64,000 nt of DNA. It comes from Paenibacillus sp. DCT19 (GTDB taxonomy: Bacteria > Bacillota > Bacilli > Paenibacillales > Paenibacillaceae). The stretch is taken from positions 3,483,501 to 3,547,500 of the forward strand of contig NZ_CP029639.1 of the NCBI RefSeq assembly GCF_003268635.1, given 5' to 3'. The translations under genes were made by a program, and so were the position numbers. The notes under the pieces were generated by a model that did no database searches, was not told the DNA's origin, and was given only the letters and a program-made list of their open reading frames with translations. Positions 10,073 through 18,732 of this stretch are shown piece after piece; the stretch's first letter is position 1; each line of letters begins with the position of its first letter.

Positions 10073-11056
10073 ATGGTACGTTTCGGAGTCGTAGGCACCA
10101 ACTGGATTACAGAAAGGTTACTTGAGGCCGCAGCACATGTGGAGGGTTTCACACTGACTGCCGTATATTCGCGAAGTGCTGAGAAAGCAGATACTTTTGC
10201 AGACCAATACAGGGCACCACACCGATTCACGAACATGGAAGAGATGGCAGCAAGTGATGAGATTGATGCTGTATATATCGCAACGCCTAATACATATCAT
10301 GCGGAGCAGGCAGAGTTATTTCTAAGAAATAAGAAGCATGTTTTGTGCGAGAAACCGCTAGCTGCCAATAGTGCAGAAGTTCGCCGATTAGTGGATGCTG
10401 CTCATGAATCAGGGGTTCTGCTAATGGAAGCAATGAAATCCACACTAGTACCGACGTTCAAAACGGTTCAATCGAACCTTCACAAAATTGGCCCTGTTCG
10501 CAAGTATGTAGCAGGATACTCCCAGTACTCTTCACGCTATGACAAGTACAAGGAGGGCATTGTCCTCAACGCGTTTAAGCCAGAACTAGCCAATGGCGCA
10601 CTTATGGATCTGGGCGTATATTGTCTATATCCATTGATTACGCTGTTTGGTGCACCTAATCAAGTACAGTCTCAGGCGTATATGTTGGCATCCGGTGTGG
10701 ATGGTCAGGGAAGTGTTATTCTGAATTATGATGAGATGGACGCGGTTGTGACCTATTCCAAAATCTCTAATTCCCATGTACCTACTGAAATTATGGGTGA
10801 GCTGGGCAGTATTCTGATTGATAAAATTGGTTCGCCCGAACAAGCGGAGATTCGTTACAATGATGGTACAGTGGAGAAGCTCGAAACAGAGCAAATTTAT
10901 CCAACGATGTTCTATGAAGTTCAAGAGTTCGTAAATCTGGTTCAAGCAGGTAAACAGGAATCGGACATGAATACGTATGAACGTTCATATGAAACGATGG
11001 TAGTTATGGATCGGATTCGAAAACAAATCGGACTTGTTTTCCCAAATGATAAATAG
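10073..11056 (+). CDS. Gfo/Idh/MocA-family oxidoreductase
   Basis: A protein of 327 residues. The start VRFGVVGTNWITERLLEAA is an atypical glycine motif, and TPNTYHAEQ and CEKPLAAN follow. The C-terminal domain is short, giving the compact type of dehydrogenase (similar to trans-dihydrodiol or galactose dehydrogenase-like members). ATG at 10073 follows GAAAGAGGTAGG. It is separated from the preceding cluster by a terminator and lies 19 bases ahead of the epimerase gene, with which it likely forms a two-gene unit. Substrate unknown. Confidence 0.88.
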   Translation: MVRFGVVGTNWITERLLEAAAHVEGFTLTAVYSRSAEKADTFADQYRAPHRFTNMEEMAASDEIDAVYIATPNTYHAEQAELFLRNKKHVLCEKPLAANSAEVRRLVDAAHESGVLLMEAMKSTLVPTFKTVQSNLHKIGPVRKYVAGYSQYSSRYDKYKEGIVLNAFKPELANGALMDLGVYCLYPLITLFGAPNQVQSQAYMLASGVDGQGSVILNYDEMDAVVTYSKISNSHVPTEIMGELGSILIDKIGSPEQAEIRYNDGTVEKLETEQIYPTMFYEVQEFVNLVQAGKQESDMNTYERSYETMVVMDRIRKQIGLVFPNDK

Positions 11057-11075
11057 TTAGAAGGAGGGTTAACGG

Positions 11076-11969
11076 ATGCAAAAGGTATTAATTCTTGGGG
11101 GCACACGGTTCTTCGGCAAACGTCTGGTGGATCATTTGCTGTGGGAAGGGAAATCTCAGATTACAGTTGCGACTCGGGGCAAAACACGTGTGGATTTCGG
11201 GAATGAAGTGAACCGGATTAAGATGGATCGTGAAGATCCACAATCACTCGCAAAGGTTGCTCAAACAGACCAGTGGGATGTGGTGTATGACAATATCTGT
11301 TACTCACCCGATGCAGCCAAATCGGCATGTGAAGCATTTGCGGGTCGTACCAAAAGATATGTGCTAACCTCTACACTCTCCGTTTACGGTGATCCTAAAC
11401 CCGGATTTACGGAGGAGGATTTTGATCCGTATACTTATCCGCTGCAATATGGAAATCATGAGCAGTTTTCTTATGGGGAAGGTAAACGTCTTGCGGAGGC
11501 TGTATTTTTTCAGGAAGCCAATTTTCCGGTTGTTGCCATGCGAATTCCAATTGTATTAGGGATCGATGATTATACAAAACGATTGCATTTTCATATTGAA
11601 CATGTGCAAAAGGGAAAACCGATCGGCATGCCGAATCCGGAAGCGGAGATTGGATTCATTAATTCTACAGAAGCAGCTAGATTCCTCGCCTGGCTTGGAC
11701 ATTCTTCCATTACTGGGCCTGTTAATGCTGCCTCCCTAGGTGCCATCAAGTTGTCAGAAATGATGAAGCTCATTGAATCCGTAACGGGGATGCAGTCCCA
11801 GATCCTATCAGAGACAGGTGAGGAAGATATGTCACCTTTTGGCATAAGTGAATCCTGGACGATGAATACTGATAAGGCTGAACAAGCAGGTTATACGTTC
11901 GAATCTTTGGAAGACTGGTTTCCTGGTCTCGTTCGTGAAGTGGCTCTGGCTCTACAATCTGAAAGCTAA
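11076..11969 (+). CDS. NAD-dependent epimerase/dehydratase-like SDR protein
   Basis: A protein of 297 residues of the extended short-chain dehydrogenase fold. The N-terminal LILGGTRFFGKRLVDHLL is the glycine motif, LTSTLSVYGDP is in the position of the catalytic serine region, and YGEGKRLAE carries the Tyr-x3-Lys pair. The family acts on nucleotide sugars or reduces carbonyls. ATG at 11076 is preceded by GAAGGAGGG. It is probably cotranscribed with the upstream Gfo/Idh gene. No specific substrate can be assigned. Confidence 0.85.
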   Translation: MQKVLILGGTRFFGKRLVDHLLWEGKSQITVATRGKTRVDFGNEVNRIKMDREDPQSLAKVAQTDQWDVVYDNICYSPDAAKSACEAFAGRTKRYVLTSTLSVYGDPKPGFTEEDFDPYTYPLQYGNHEQFSYGEGKRLAEAVFFQEANFPVVAMRIPIVLGIDDYTKRLHFHIEHVQKGKPIGMPNPEAEIGFINSTEAARFLAWLGHSSITGPVNAASLGAIKLSEMMKLIESVTGMQSQILSETGEEDMSPFGISESWTMNTDKAEQAGYTFESLEDWFPGLVREVALALQSES

Positions 11970-11995
11970 TTCATTCCGTCTTTTTTCGTCACCTA

Positions 11996-12031
11996 TTGCA
12001 TATCCTGAATTACCGAGTATAATACTTGGTA
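11996..12031 (+). promoter_or_regulatory. SigA-type promoter with palindrome over the -10
   Basis: TTGCAT (11996-12001), a 16-base spacer and TATAAT (12018-12023) precede the gene at 12060. The -10 lies inside a near-perfect 21-base palindrome (12011-12031, arms TACCGAGTAT and ATACTTGGTA), so a repressor could occlude it. Confidence 0.55.
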
Positions 12032-12059
12032 AATAGACGAAAAGGGGATGCAATAAACG

Positions 12060-12410
12060 ATGAAAACACATGCCGAATTGAACTCGCTTCTTGTTGACGA
12101 TTATCTGGATCTCCTGAATATGGCTAAGCAACTAGGGGACACAGAATGGGAGCAATCCATCCTAGCTGCATTGAAAGAAGAAGTTGAAGCTAATCGCCAT
12201 CTGGATTCTATGGCAGTAAGACATGACCTATGGATGCAGTTTGAAGATATAAATGAGCAGATGCATGCGTTGTTAATTCAATTGAAGCATGCAGAGGATG
12301 CTGAGGATAAAGAACAGATTATTGAATCCATCTGGGGCTTGAAAGTAGATCGTACCGCAATTACACGAAAGCTTGAGACCATGAGCAGATCTAATTCTGG
12401 TCAATCTTAA
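12060..12410 (+). CDS. Hypothetical protein, helical
   Basis: A 116-residue soluble, acidic, probably all-helical protein with no recognised domain. The sequence is rich in Glu, Leu and Ala, with heptad-like spacing in residues 55-110, suggesting a coiled coil or helical bundle. ATG at 12060 follows AAAAGGGGATGC. It has its own promoter and terminator, so it is a single-gene unit. No function can be proposed. Confidence 0.7.
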   Translation: MKTHAELNSLLVDDYLDLLNMAKQLGDTEWEQSILAALKEEVEANRHLDSMAVRHDLWMQFEDINEQMHALLIQLKHAEDAEDKEQIIESIWGLKVDRTAITRKLETMSRSNSGQS

Positions 12411-12443
12411 TTCACTTCATTTTCATACTAAATATATACACAT

Positions 12444-12489
12444 GCCCACTTGCTTCTTTCTATGGAGAGATAAGCAAGTGGGCTTTTTT
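12444..12489 (+). terminator. Strong terminator
   Basis: CCCACTTGCTT pairs perfectly with AAGCAAGTGGG around a 14-base loop, then six T. It lies about 35 bases after the stop at 12410. Confidence 0.88.
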
Positions 12490-12528
12490 GAATTGAATTG
12501 AAGATGTCTGTAGGGTATGACTCGGATT

Positions 12529-12610
12529 AGGCTGAATCCCATATTCGAAGCTGAGATGCCGCTAGCGCATCCTTCGTAATCAAAAGCGGAATTTTTGAAC
12601 AACCTCTATT
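12529..12610 (-). repeat. Partial copy of the dispersed 168-bp repeat
   Basis: Read on the minus strand, this stretch starts AATAGAGGTTGTTCAAAAA and continues through TTTTGATTACGAAGGATGC to GGGATTCAGCC. It is nearly identical, in inverted orientation, to the left half of the element at 18104-18271. The right half is missing. Confidence 0.8.
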
Positions 12611-12706
12611 AGTTGTTTGTCTAGGGTTATTTTGATAATGTATGTATAAGATGTACAAGATACGTATGGTTTCTAACGATAACGAAGATGAGTGGGTTGA
12701 GCACAC

Positions 12707-13650
12707 ATGGGAATAGATCTGGAGAAACAGCGACTAAGTATAGAAGCAGCTAAATTGTATTATCAGTCTGATTATAGCCAGCAGGATATTGCCGGCAGGC
12801 TCGGTGTGTCACGTCCAACCGTGTCCCGGTTGCTGCAGTATGCCAAAGACCGGGGTTATGTCCGAATTGAGATTATGGATCCCTTAGAAGATATCGATAT
12901 TATCGCTGGGAATTAAAAGCCAAGTATGATCTCGAAACAGCGCTTGTATGTTTTGCACCTCTGAAAAGTGATGAAGAGATACAGAAGCAGATTAGTAAGA
13001 GAGCTGCTGATTATCTGCAGGATACCGTTCAAGATGCGGACATTATTGGTGTAACGTGGGGAACAACGATGCATGCCGTCGCTCGCCAGCTTCGTCCTAA
13101 GCAGGTTAAGGGCGTAGAGGTTGTTCAATTAAAGGGAGGCGTAAGCCACTCGCATGTGAATACCTATGCAGCCGAGATTGTTCATCTATTTGCTGAAGCG
13201 TTCCATACCGTCCCACGATATTTACCGCTCCCGGTGATCTTTGATTCTATCGAAGTGAAGAACATGGTGGAGGCTGATCGGCACATCGGTAGAATTGTGG
13301 AGCTAGGCCGGCAGGCGAATATAGCTATTTTTACGGTCGGTACTGTGAAGGAAGATGCACTTTTGTTCAAGCTCGGTTATTTCAGTGAAGAGGAGCAGCA
13401 ATTGCTGATACATACTGGAGCGGGTGATATATGCTCTCGTTTCTTCAATAGTGAAGGCAAGCTAATCAGTGAAGAGATTAATAGCAGAACCGTAGGCATC
13501 GACCTGTCTGAGCTGAAAAATAAGGAGAAGTCTATTCTTGTCGCTGGTGGCCAACGCAAAATTGAAGCGATTCATGCCGCACTAAAGGGACAGTATGCGA
13601 ACATTCTGGTTACGGATCAGTACACAGCCCAAGCATTGCTTCGTCTTTAG
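12707..13650 (+). CDS. deoR: Deoxyribonucleoside regulator DeoR, SorC family (one frameshift)
   Basis: A repressor of the nucleoside-catabolic operon that follows, expected to be released by deoxyribose 5-phosphate. The N-terminal helix-turn-helix is clear (YSQQDIAGRLGVSRPTVSRL). The sugar-phosphate-binding domain carries GVTWGTTMHAVARQL, KGVEVVQLKGGVSHSHVNTY and FTVGTVKEDALLFKLGYF, closely resembling B. subtilis DeoR. The frame breaks near 12910. Restoring one G in GCTGGGAATT gives AGELKAKYDL and a continuous 314-residue protein, against 313 in B. subtilis. The first fragment ends at 12916, and the rest reads in the other frame to 13650. A terminator follows, then a matching operator upstream of deoC. 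Confidence 0.88.
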
Positions 13651-13662
13651 TTATAAGAGTGA

Positions 13663-13695
13663 CAACATCTGCCATGTTCACATGGTGGATGTTTT
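13663..13695 (+). terminator. Terminator after deoR
   Basis: ACATCTGCCATG and CATGGTGGATGT form a stem with a G-T pair around TTCA, followed by TTT. Confidence 0.8.
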
Positions 13696-13781
13696 GCTGT
13701 GTAGAGTAAAAGCTAAGATGTGCAGCCCTTGGGTAAGTATAAATAAGACTTTGTCATCGTTAGAATCTCAATAGCACGACG

Positions 13782-13838
13782 TGAACAAAAGTTCAGTTTG
13801 ATTATTACATATGTTCATGTTAGTGTAAGGTATAGAAT
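13782..13838 (+). promoter_or_regulatory. DeoR operator and promoter region of deoC
   Basis: TGAACAAAAGTTCA (13782-13795) is a perfect inverted repeat. It closely resembles the known B. subtilis DeoR operator, a TTGAAC-AAAA-type palindrome with an extra half-site. A half-site GTTCA occurs at 13813-13817, and TATAGAAT (13831-13838) may serve as the -10. The palindrome-plus-half-site arrangement supports control of deoC by the adjacent DeoR. Confidence 0.7.
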
Positions 13839-13868
13839 ACATCGTTTATATAAAGGGAGAGATATTGA

Positions 13869-14543
13869 ATGACTACACTACAATTAGCTAAAATGATCGA
13901 CCATACCTTGCTTCGTGCAGACGCTACACAGAGCGAGATGGTTAAACTGACTGAGGAAGCAAAACAATATCAATTTGCATCTGTATGTGTAAATCCAGGT
14001 TGGGTTGCTTATGCTGCTGAACAATTAAAAGGTACTGGCGTTGATATCTGTACTGTTATTGGTTTCCCATTGGGGGCTTCTACTTCGGAAACGAAAGCAT
14101 TCGAAACGACAGATGCTATTGCCAAAGGTGCAACTGAAGTGGATATGGTTATTAACATTAGTGCATTGAAAGATGGCAAAGACGATTACGTTGAGCAAGA
14201 CATTCGTGCAGTGGTTGAAGCAGCAGCAGGTAAAGCGTTGGTCAAAGTCATTATCGAAACTTGCTTGTTGACTGATGATGAAAAAGTACGTGCATGCCAA
14301 GCAGCTATAAGAGCTGGAGCTGACTTCGTTAAAACATCAACTGGATTCTCAACTGGAGGAGCAACGCCTGAGGATATCGCTTTGATGCGTCGTACAGTAG
14401 GTCCAGATGTAGGTGTGAAAGCTTCCGGTGGCGTTCGTAGCCTTGAAGACATGCAAAAAATGATTGAAGCTGGCGCAACACGAATTGGCGCAAGCTCTGG
14501 CGTTAAAATCATGCAAGGCGGACAATCCACGGCTTCTTATTAA
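13869..14543 (+). CDS. deoC: Deoxyribose-phosphate aldolase
   Basis: Cleaves 2-deoxyribose 5-phosphate into glyceraldehyde 3-phosphate and acetaldehyde. The 224-residue TIM barrel contains [15 protein letters not shown] at the start and [11 protein letters not shown]. The Schiff-base lysine segment is [17 protein letters not shown], and the C-terminal phosphate site is [18 protein letters not shown] at 13869 follows AAAGGGAGAG. It is the first gene of the nucleoside operon, with a DeoR-type operator upstream. All catalytic segments are intact. Confidence 0.96.
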   Translation: MTTLQLAKMIDHTLLRADATQSEMVKLTEEAKQYQFASVCVNPGWVAYAAEQLKGTGVDICTVIGFPLGASTSETKAFETTDAIAKGATEVDMVINISALKDGKDDYVEQDIRAVVEAAAGKALVKVIIETCLLTDDEKVRACQAAIRAGADFVKTSTGFSTGGATPEDIALMRRTVGPDVGVKASGGVRSLEDMQKMIEAGATRIGASSGVKIMQGGQSTASY

Positions 14544-14629
14544 TCAGCAGAACTTTGTCTCATTCGTTTAAGTTAGATTGTAATCACAGTTTAAAGAAGT
14601 GATGTAAACGAATTGAGCTTGTCTGGATG

Positions 14630-14725
14630 CCCGCATAATCGTTGTTTTACAAGCTTATGCGGGTTAAACAGGCAGGACACATAAAATGTAGCAATTTGCA
14701 GTGATGTATTGTAAGCGCTTCATTA
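14630..14725 (+). promoter_or_regulatory. Hairpin and catabolite-responsive-like element upstream of nupC
   Basis: CCCGCATAA and TTATGCGGG (14630-14663) form a 9-bp stem without a T tract, possibly an attenuator or processing site. Downstream, TTGTAAGCGCTTCATTA (14709-14725) resembles a cre and is nearly identical to the motif upstream of the xylosidase gene at 36332. CcpA control of nucleoside uptake is inferred. Confidence 0.55.
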
Positions 14726-14820
14726 TATTTTCGTAAACATTCATTTTCATTACATTACAATGCATAGAACCTTTGAGCTGATCGAACAACTGGCTTAACT
14801 ACCTTCAAAGGAGAGATGAC

Positions 14821-16011
14821 ATGAAATTTTTAATCGCTATACTAGGCTTACTCGTTGTATTTGGACTGGCTTATATCGCCAGCAACGGCAAGAAACAGAT
14901 TCGCTACCGCCCGCTTGCGGTAATGGTTGTTTTACAGATTATACTGGCATATTTCTTGCTGAATACGGTGGCAGGTACGTATCTCGTAGGCAAATTCTCT
15001 ACTGCATTTAAGGCATTGCTGGACTATGCGAATGAGGGAATTGCGTTTGTATTTGGTGATTTAGTAACCATTGGGGCAGATGGCGGAGGTGCTCCGTTCT
15101 TTTTGACCGTACTGATGCCGATTGTGGTCATCTCTGCCTTGATTGGGATATTACAGTATATCCGAATCTTGCCTTTTGTTATAAAATATATTGGTCTGGT
15201 ATTAAGCAAAATCAACGGAATGGGCAAACTGGAATCATATAACGCGGTTGCTTCTGCTATTCTGGGGCAATCTGAAGTGTTCATATCCGTAAAAAAACAA
15301 ATTGGTTTATTGCCGAAACATCGGCTCTATACCTTGTGTGCCTCAGCGATGTCCACGGTATCGATGTCCATTGTCGGTGCCTATATGACGATGATTGATC
15401 CGAAATATGTGGTGACGGCGCTCGTGCTCAACCTATTTGGCGGTTTTATCATTGCTTCTATTGTGAACCCTTATCAGGTTACACCGGAAGAAGATATATT
15501 GGAGGTTCAGGAAGAGGAGAAGCAATCGTTCTTCGAAATGCTAGGTGAGTACATTCTAGATGGATTCAAAGTAGCCATTGTGGTTGCTGCGATGCTCATC
15601 GGTTTTGTCGCGCTGATTGCCTTGATTAATGGTATTTTCAGTGCGGTGCTCGGTATTTCATTCCAGGAACTGCTCGGTTATGTGTTTGCACCCTTTGCCT
15701 TTGTTATGGGGATTCCTTGGAAAGAGGCGATTCAAGCGGGAAGCATTATGGCAACGAAGATGGTCTCTAATGAATTCGTAGCTATGCTTGATCTTAGTAA
15801 TCAAACAGCATTGTCGGAGAGAACGACCGGGATCGTATCTGTCTTCCTCGTATCGTTCGCCAATTTCTCTTCCATCGGTATTATTGCCGGTGCGGTTAAA
15901 GGACTTCATGAGAAACAAGGTAATGTGGTGGCCCGCTTCGGTCTGAAGCTGCTTTATGGTGCATCGCTTGTCAGCGTGCTGTCTGCGATCATCACTGGAC
16001 TGTACTTGTAA
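14821..16011 (+). CDS. nupC: Concentrative nucleoside transporter NupC
   Basis: A cation-coupled nucleoside importer of the CNT family in the cytoplasmic membrane, 396 residues. An N-terminal membrane helix ([20 protein letters not shown]) is followed by the gate domain ([25 protein letters not shown]) and the nucleoside-recognition domain ([20 protein letters not shown]). A C-terminal motif reads [20 protein letters not shown] at 14821 follows AAAGGAGAG. It lies between deoC and deoB and supplies nucleosides for the phosphorylases encoded downstream. Confidence 0.94.
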   Translation: MKFLIAILGLLVVFGLAYIASNGKKQIRYRPLAVMVVLQIILAYFLLNTVAGTYLVGKFSTAFKALLDYANEGIAFVFGDLVTIGADGGGAPFFLTVLMPIVVISALIGILQYIRILPFVIKYIGLVLSKINGMGKLESYNAVASAILGQSEVFISVKKQIGLLPKHRLYTLCASAMSTVSMSIVGAYMTMIDPKYVVTALVLNLFGGFIIASIVNPYQVTPEEDILEVQEEEKQSFFEMLGEYILDGFKVAIVVAAMLIGFVALIALINGIFSAVLGISFQELLGYVFAPFAFVMGIPWKEAIQAGSIMATKMVSNEFVAMLDLSNQTALSERTTGIVSVFLVSFANFSSIGIIAGAVKGLHEKQGNVVARFGLKLLYGASLVSVLSAIITGLYL

Positions 16012-16040
16012 GCTGGATTATTGGAAGGAGTGCTTCATTC

Positions 16041-17219
16041 ATGTCAACATTCAAAAGAGTACATCTAATCGTTATGGATTCTGTAGGAATCGGCGAAGCG
16101 CCAGATGCAGCAGAATTTGATGATTTTGATGTAGATACGTTCGGTCACATTGCCCGTGAACGTGGAGGTCTGAAGATGCCGCATATGGCGAGTCTTGGAA
16201 TGTCTAATATTAAAGAAATCGAGGGAATTCCTGTAGCGGCTGCGCCTAAAGCGTATTACACCAAAATGCAGGAAGCGTCCAAAGGTAAAGATACCATGAC
16301 AGGTCACTGGGAGATCATGGGCTTGTATATCGATACACCTTTCCGTGTGTTTGAAAATGGGTTCCCGGATGAGCTGATTCAGCGCATTGAAGAAAAAACA
16401 GGTCGTAAAGTGATTGGTAATAAACCTGCGAGCGGCACGGAAATTCTGGATGAACTAGGTGCTGAGCATGTTGAAACAGGCGCGCTGATCGTATATACGT
16501 CCGCTGACTCGGTACTGCAAATTGCTGCGCATGAAGATGTCGTTCCTTTGAAGGAACTATATGAGATCTGTGCGTTCTGTCGTGAAATTACACTTGAAGA
16601 TCCGTACATGCTCGGTCGTATAATTGCACGTCCTTTCGTGGGTGAAGCAGGTGACTGGAAACGGACAGCGAACCGTCATGACTATGCGCTCAAACCGTTT
16701 GGCCGCACTGTGATGAATGAGTTGAAAGATGGCGGGTTTGATGTAATTGCTTTGGGTAAAATCGCTGACATTTATGATGGCGAAGGTGTGACCAAAGCGG
16801 TACGCACCGTTTCCAATATGGATGGGATGGACAAGTTGTCCGAAACGATGGACGAGCAGTTCACTGGACTTAGCTTCTTGAACCTCGTTGATTTTGATGC
16901 CCTCTACGGTCACCGTCGTGATCCACAAGGGTATGCACAAGCACTTGAAGATTATGATGCACGTCTGCCAGAGATCTTTGCAAAAATGACAAGCGATGAT
17001 CTGTTGCTGATTACAGCCGATCATGGTAATGATCCAACATACCGTGGTACAGACCACACACGTGAATATGTACCATTGTTGGCATACTCCCCACGCTTCA
17101 GTGAGGGCAAACAGCTTGATCTGCGCAGTACCTTTGCTGATCTTGGAGCAACGGTAGCGGAGAACTTTGGTGTGAAAATGCCAGAGTATGGTACAAGCTT
17201 CTTGAAGGATCTGAAATAA
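16041..17219 (+). CDS. deoB: Phosphopentomutase
   Basis: Interconverts (deoxy)ribose 1-phosphate and 5-phosphate, linking the nucleoside phosphorylases to DeoC. The 392-residue alkaline-phosphatase-superfamily enzyme carries the metal site [14 protein letters not shown] near the N-terminus and the phosphorylatable Thr segment [14 protein letters not shown]. The C-terminal metal site is [24 protein letters not shown] at 16041 follows GGAAGGAG, 29 bases after nupC, so the two are cotranscribed. Length and motifs are normal. Confidence 0.96.
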   Translation: MSTFKRVHLIVMDSVGIGEAPDAAEFDDFDVDTFGHIARERGGLKMPHMASLGMSNIKEIEGIPVAAAPKAYYTKMQEASKGKDTMTGHWEIMGLYIDTPFRVFENGFPDELIQRIEEKTGRKVIGNKPASGTEILDELGAEHVETGALIVYTSADSVLQIAAHEDVVPLKELYEICAFCREITLEDPYMLGRIIARPFVGEAGDWKRTANRHDYALKPFGRTVMNELKDGGFDVIALGKIADIYDGEGVTKAVRTVSNMDGMDKLSETMDEQFTGLSFLNLVDFDALYGHRRDPQGYAQALEDYDARLPEIFAKMTSDDLLLITADHGNDPTYRGTDHTREYVPLLAYSPRFSEGKQLDLRSTFADLGATVAENFGVKMPEYGTSFLKDLK

Positions 17220-17388
17220 GTCCGTAGGGGTTGAACCACGGAATCTATTCTAACTGAAGCGAAACTTCAGACAAGCGCATGAATTTGAAACGCAAACCAT
17301 GGTCAGGGATCGGGGTAAACTATAGTTACTCCGGTTCCTCGTCCATTATATAGACGAACGTATACAACTTATTGGAGGAGATTATTCT

Positions 17389-18096
17389 ATGAGTACACAT
17401 ATCGGAGCAAAACCTGGAGATATTGCTGAAACGATCCTTTTGCCAGGAGATCCACTACGCGCAAAATACATTGCTGATACGTATCTAGAAGACGTTGTAT
17501 GTTACAACGAGGTTCGCGGTATGCTTGGCTTTACAGGTACATATCAAGGGCACCGCATTTCGGTGCAAGGTTCAGGTATGGGGATTCCATCCTTTGCCAT
17601 CTATGCGAATGAGTTGATTAGTGAGTATGGTGTGAAAAACTTGATTCGTGTAGGAACTTGCGGCGGGATGCAGGAGCATGTACGTGTACGTGACGTTATC
17701 CTTGCACAAGCAGCATGTACCGATTCCAGTATGAATAAACACGTATTCGGTGGATATGATTTCTCACCAATCGCAACGTTCTCATTGCTCAAAGAAGCAT
17801 ATGACCGTGCCACAGCTAAAGGCATGAAGATCCATGTCGGTAACGTCTTCAGTTCCGATTCTTTCTATCGCGACGATCGTTCTGTAACGGAAAAATTGAT
17901 GAAACACGGTGTGCTTGGCGTAGAAATGGAAACAACAGCATTGTACACCATTGCTGCCAAATTCGGCGTTAATGCACTTACAATCCTGACCGTAAGCGAC
18001 CACCTGCTCACAGGCGAAGAAACGTCAGCAGAAGAGCGCCAAAAAACATTCAATGACATGATGGTCGTAGCACTGGACACAGCAATTACTTTGTAA
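17389..18096 (+). CDS. deoD: Purine-nucleoside phosphorylase, DeoD type
   Basis: Splits purine (deoxy)nucleosides with phosphate to free base and pentose 1-phosphate. The 235-residue hexameric-type enzyme has [17 protein letters not shown] (phosphate site), [18 protein letters not shown] and [16 protein letters not shown] (ribose/base site). ATG at 17389 follows TTGGAGGAG. The 169-base gap from deoB contains only weak hairpins (17220-17242 and around 17312-17335). A 168-bp repeat begins 8 bases after its stop. Confidence 0.96.
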   Translation: MSTHIGAKPGDIAETILLPGDPLRAKYIADTYLEDVVCYNEVRGMLGFTGTYQGHRISVQGSGMGIPSFAIYANELISEYGVKNLIRVGTCGGMQEHVRVRDVILAQAACTDSSMNKHVFGGYDFSPIATFSLLKEAYDRATAKGMKIHVGNVFSSDSFYRDDRSVTEKLMKHGVLGVEMETTALYTIAAKFGVNALTILTVSDHLLTGEETSAEERQKTFNDMMVVALDTAITL

Positions 18097-18103
18097 TAGA
18101 GGT

Positions 18104-18271
18104 TGTTCAAAAAGTCCGCTTTTGATTACGAAGGATGCCTGACGGCATCTTAGCTTCGAATATGGGATCCAGCCGAAATGTCCGTTGCTCACGTAGCTTA
18201 ATCTACGCTCCGCTACTCCATTTCTATCTTCATCCCATCTTCTCGGTACTGAAAACCGACCTTTTTGAACA
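18104..18271 (+). repeat. 168-bp non-coding repeat with 11-bp terminal inverted repeats
   Basis: The ends TGTTCAAAAAG (18104-18114) and CTTTTTGAACA (18261-18271) are perfect inverted repeats. The interior has no plausible gene. A second, truncated and inverted copy lies at 12529-12610, sharing about 80 bases. Size, terminal inverted repeats and dispersed copies resemble a miniature inverted-repeat element, though no target duplication is obvious. The two copies sit on either side of deoR-deoC-nupC-deoB-deoD. Confidence 0.75.
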
Positions 18272-18289
18272 CGCACTAATAGAACATCC

Positions 18290-18690
18290 ATTGCCAGAAC
18301 GAACTTTGCATAAAGGTTTACTGCACTAAAAATAATTTGATTTTATCGAAACTTTTGTTTGGAGCACGGAGTGGAGGCAATGGAATCGATTCTGTAGAAG
18401 CGAGCGTTCGCCTTTGTCTTCACATTTCCACCTCAGTAGAGGTAGACAACAGCGATCGTAAGAACGATCCTGAACCGAAACAGACTCCGCATAAAGGTTT
18501 ACTGCACCAAAAATAATTTGATTTTATCGAAACTTTTGTTTGGAGCACGGAGTGGAGGCAATGGAGTCGATTCTGTAGAAGCGAAGCGCTCGCCTTTGTC
18601 TTCACATTTCAACCTCATAAGAGGTGATTCAGAGAAATGTGAAGACAACAGCGATCGAAAGAACGATCCATTACCGGAACGGTTTCCCTA
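18290..18690 (+). repeat. Tandem structured non-coding repeat, about 190-bp unit, two copies plus a partial third
   Basis: The stretch GCATAAAGGTTTACTGCAC followed by a conserved run through AAAATAATTTGATTTTATCG and GGAGCACGGAGTGGAGGCAA occurs at about 18308 and again at about 18490. Both are followed by GATTCTGTAGAAGCGA and CGCCTTTGTCTTCACATTTC. Each unit ends with GCGATCG-AAGAACGATCC. A third, partial start (CCATTACCGGAACGG) lies near 18670. In the second unit TTGTCTTCACATTTC (18596-18610) pairs perfectly with GAAATGTGAAGACAA (18634-18648), enclosing an ACCTC-ATAA-GAGGT hairpin. The first unit lacks the right arm. No coding signal is visible. The origin is unknown. Confidence 0.8.
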
Positions 18691-18732
18691 CAAAGTGTTC
18701 TGTAAAATCAACATACACAAGGAGAGAGCATC

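Noticed and set aside
18290..18690. CRISPR array
   Set aside because: Units are about 190 bases, adjacent, with no short constant repeats separated by unique spacers and no cas genes nearby.
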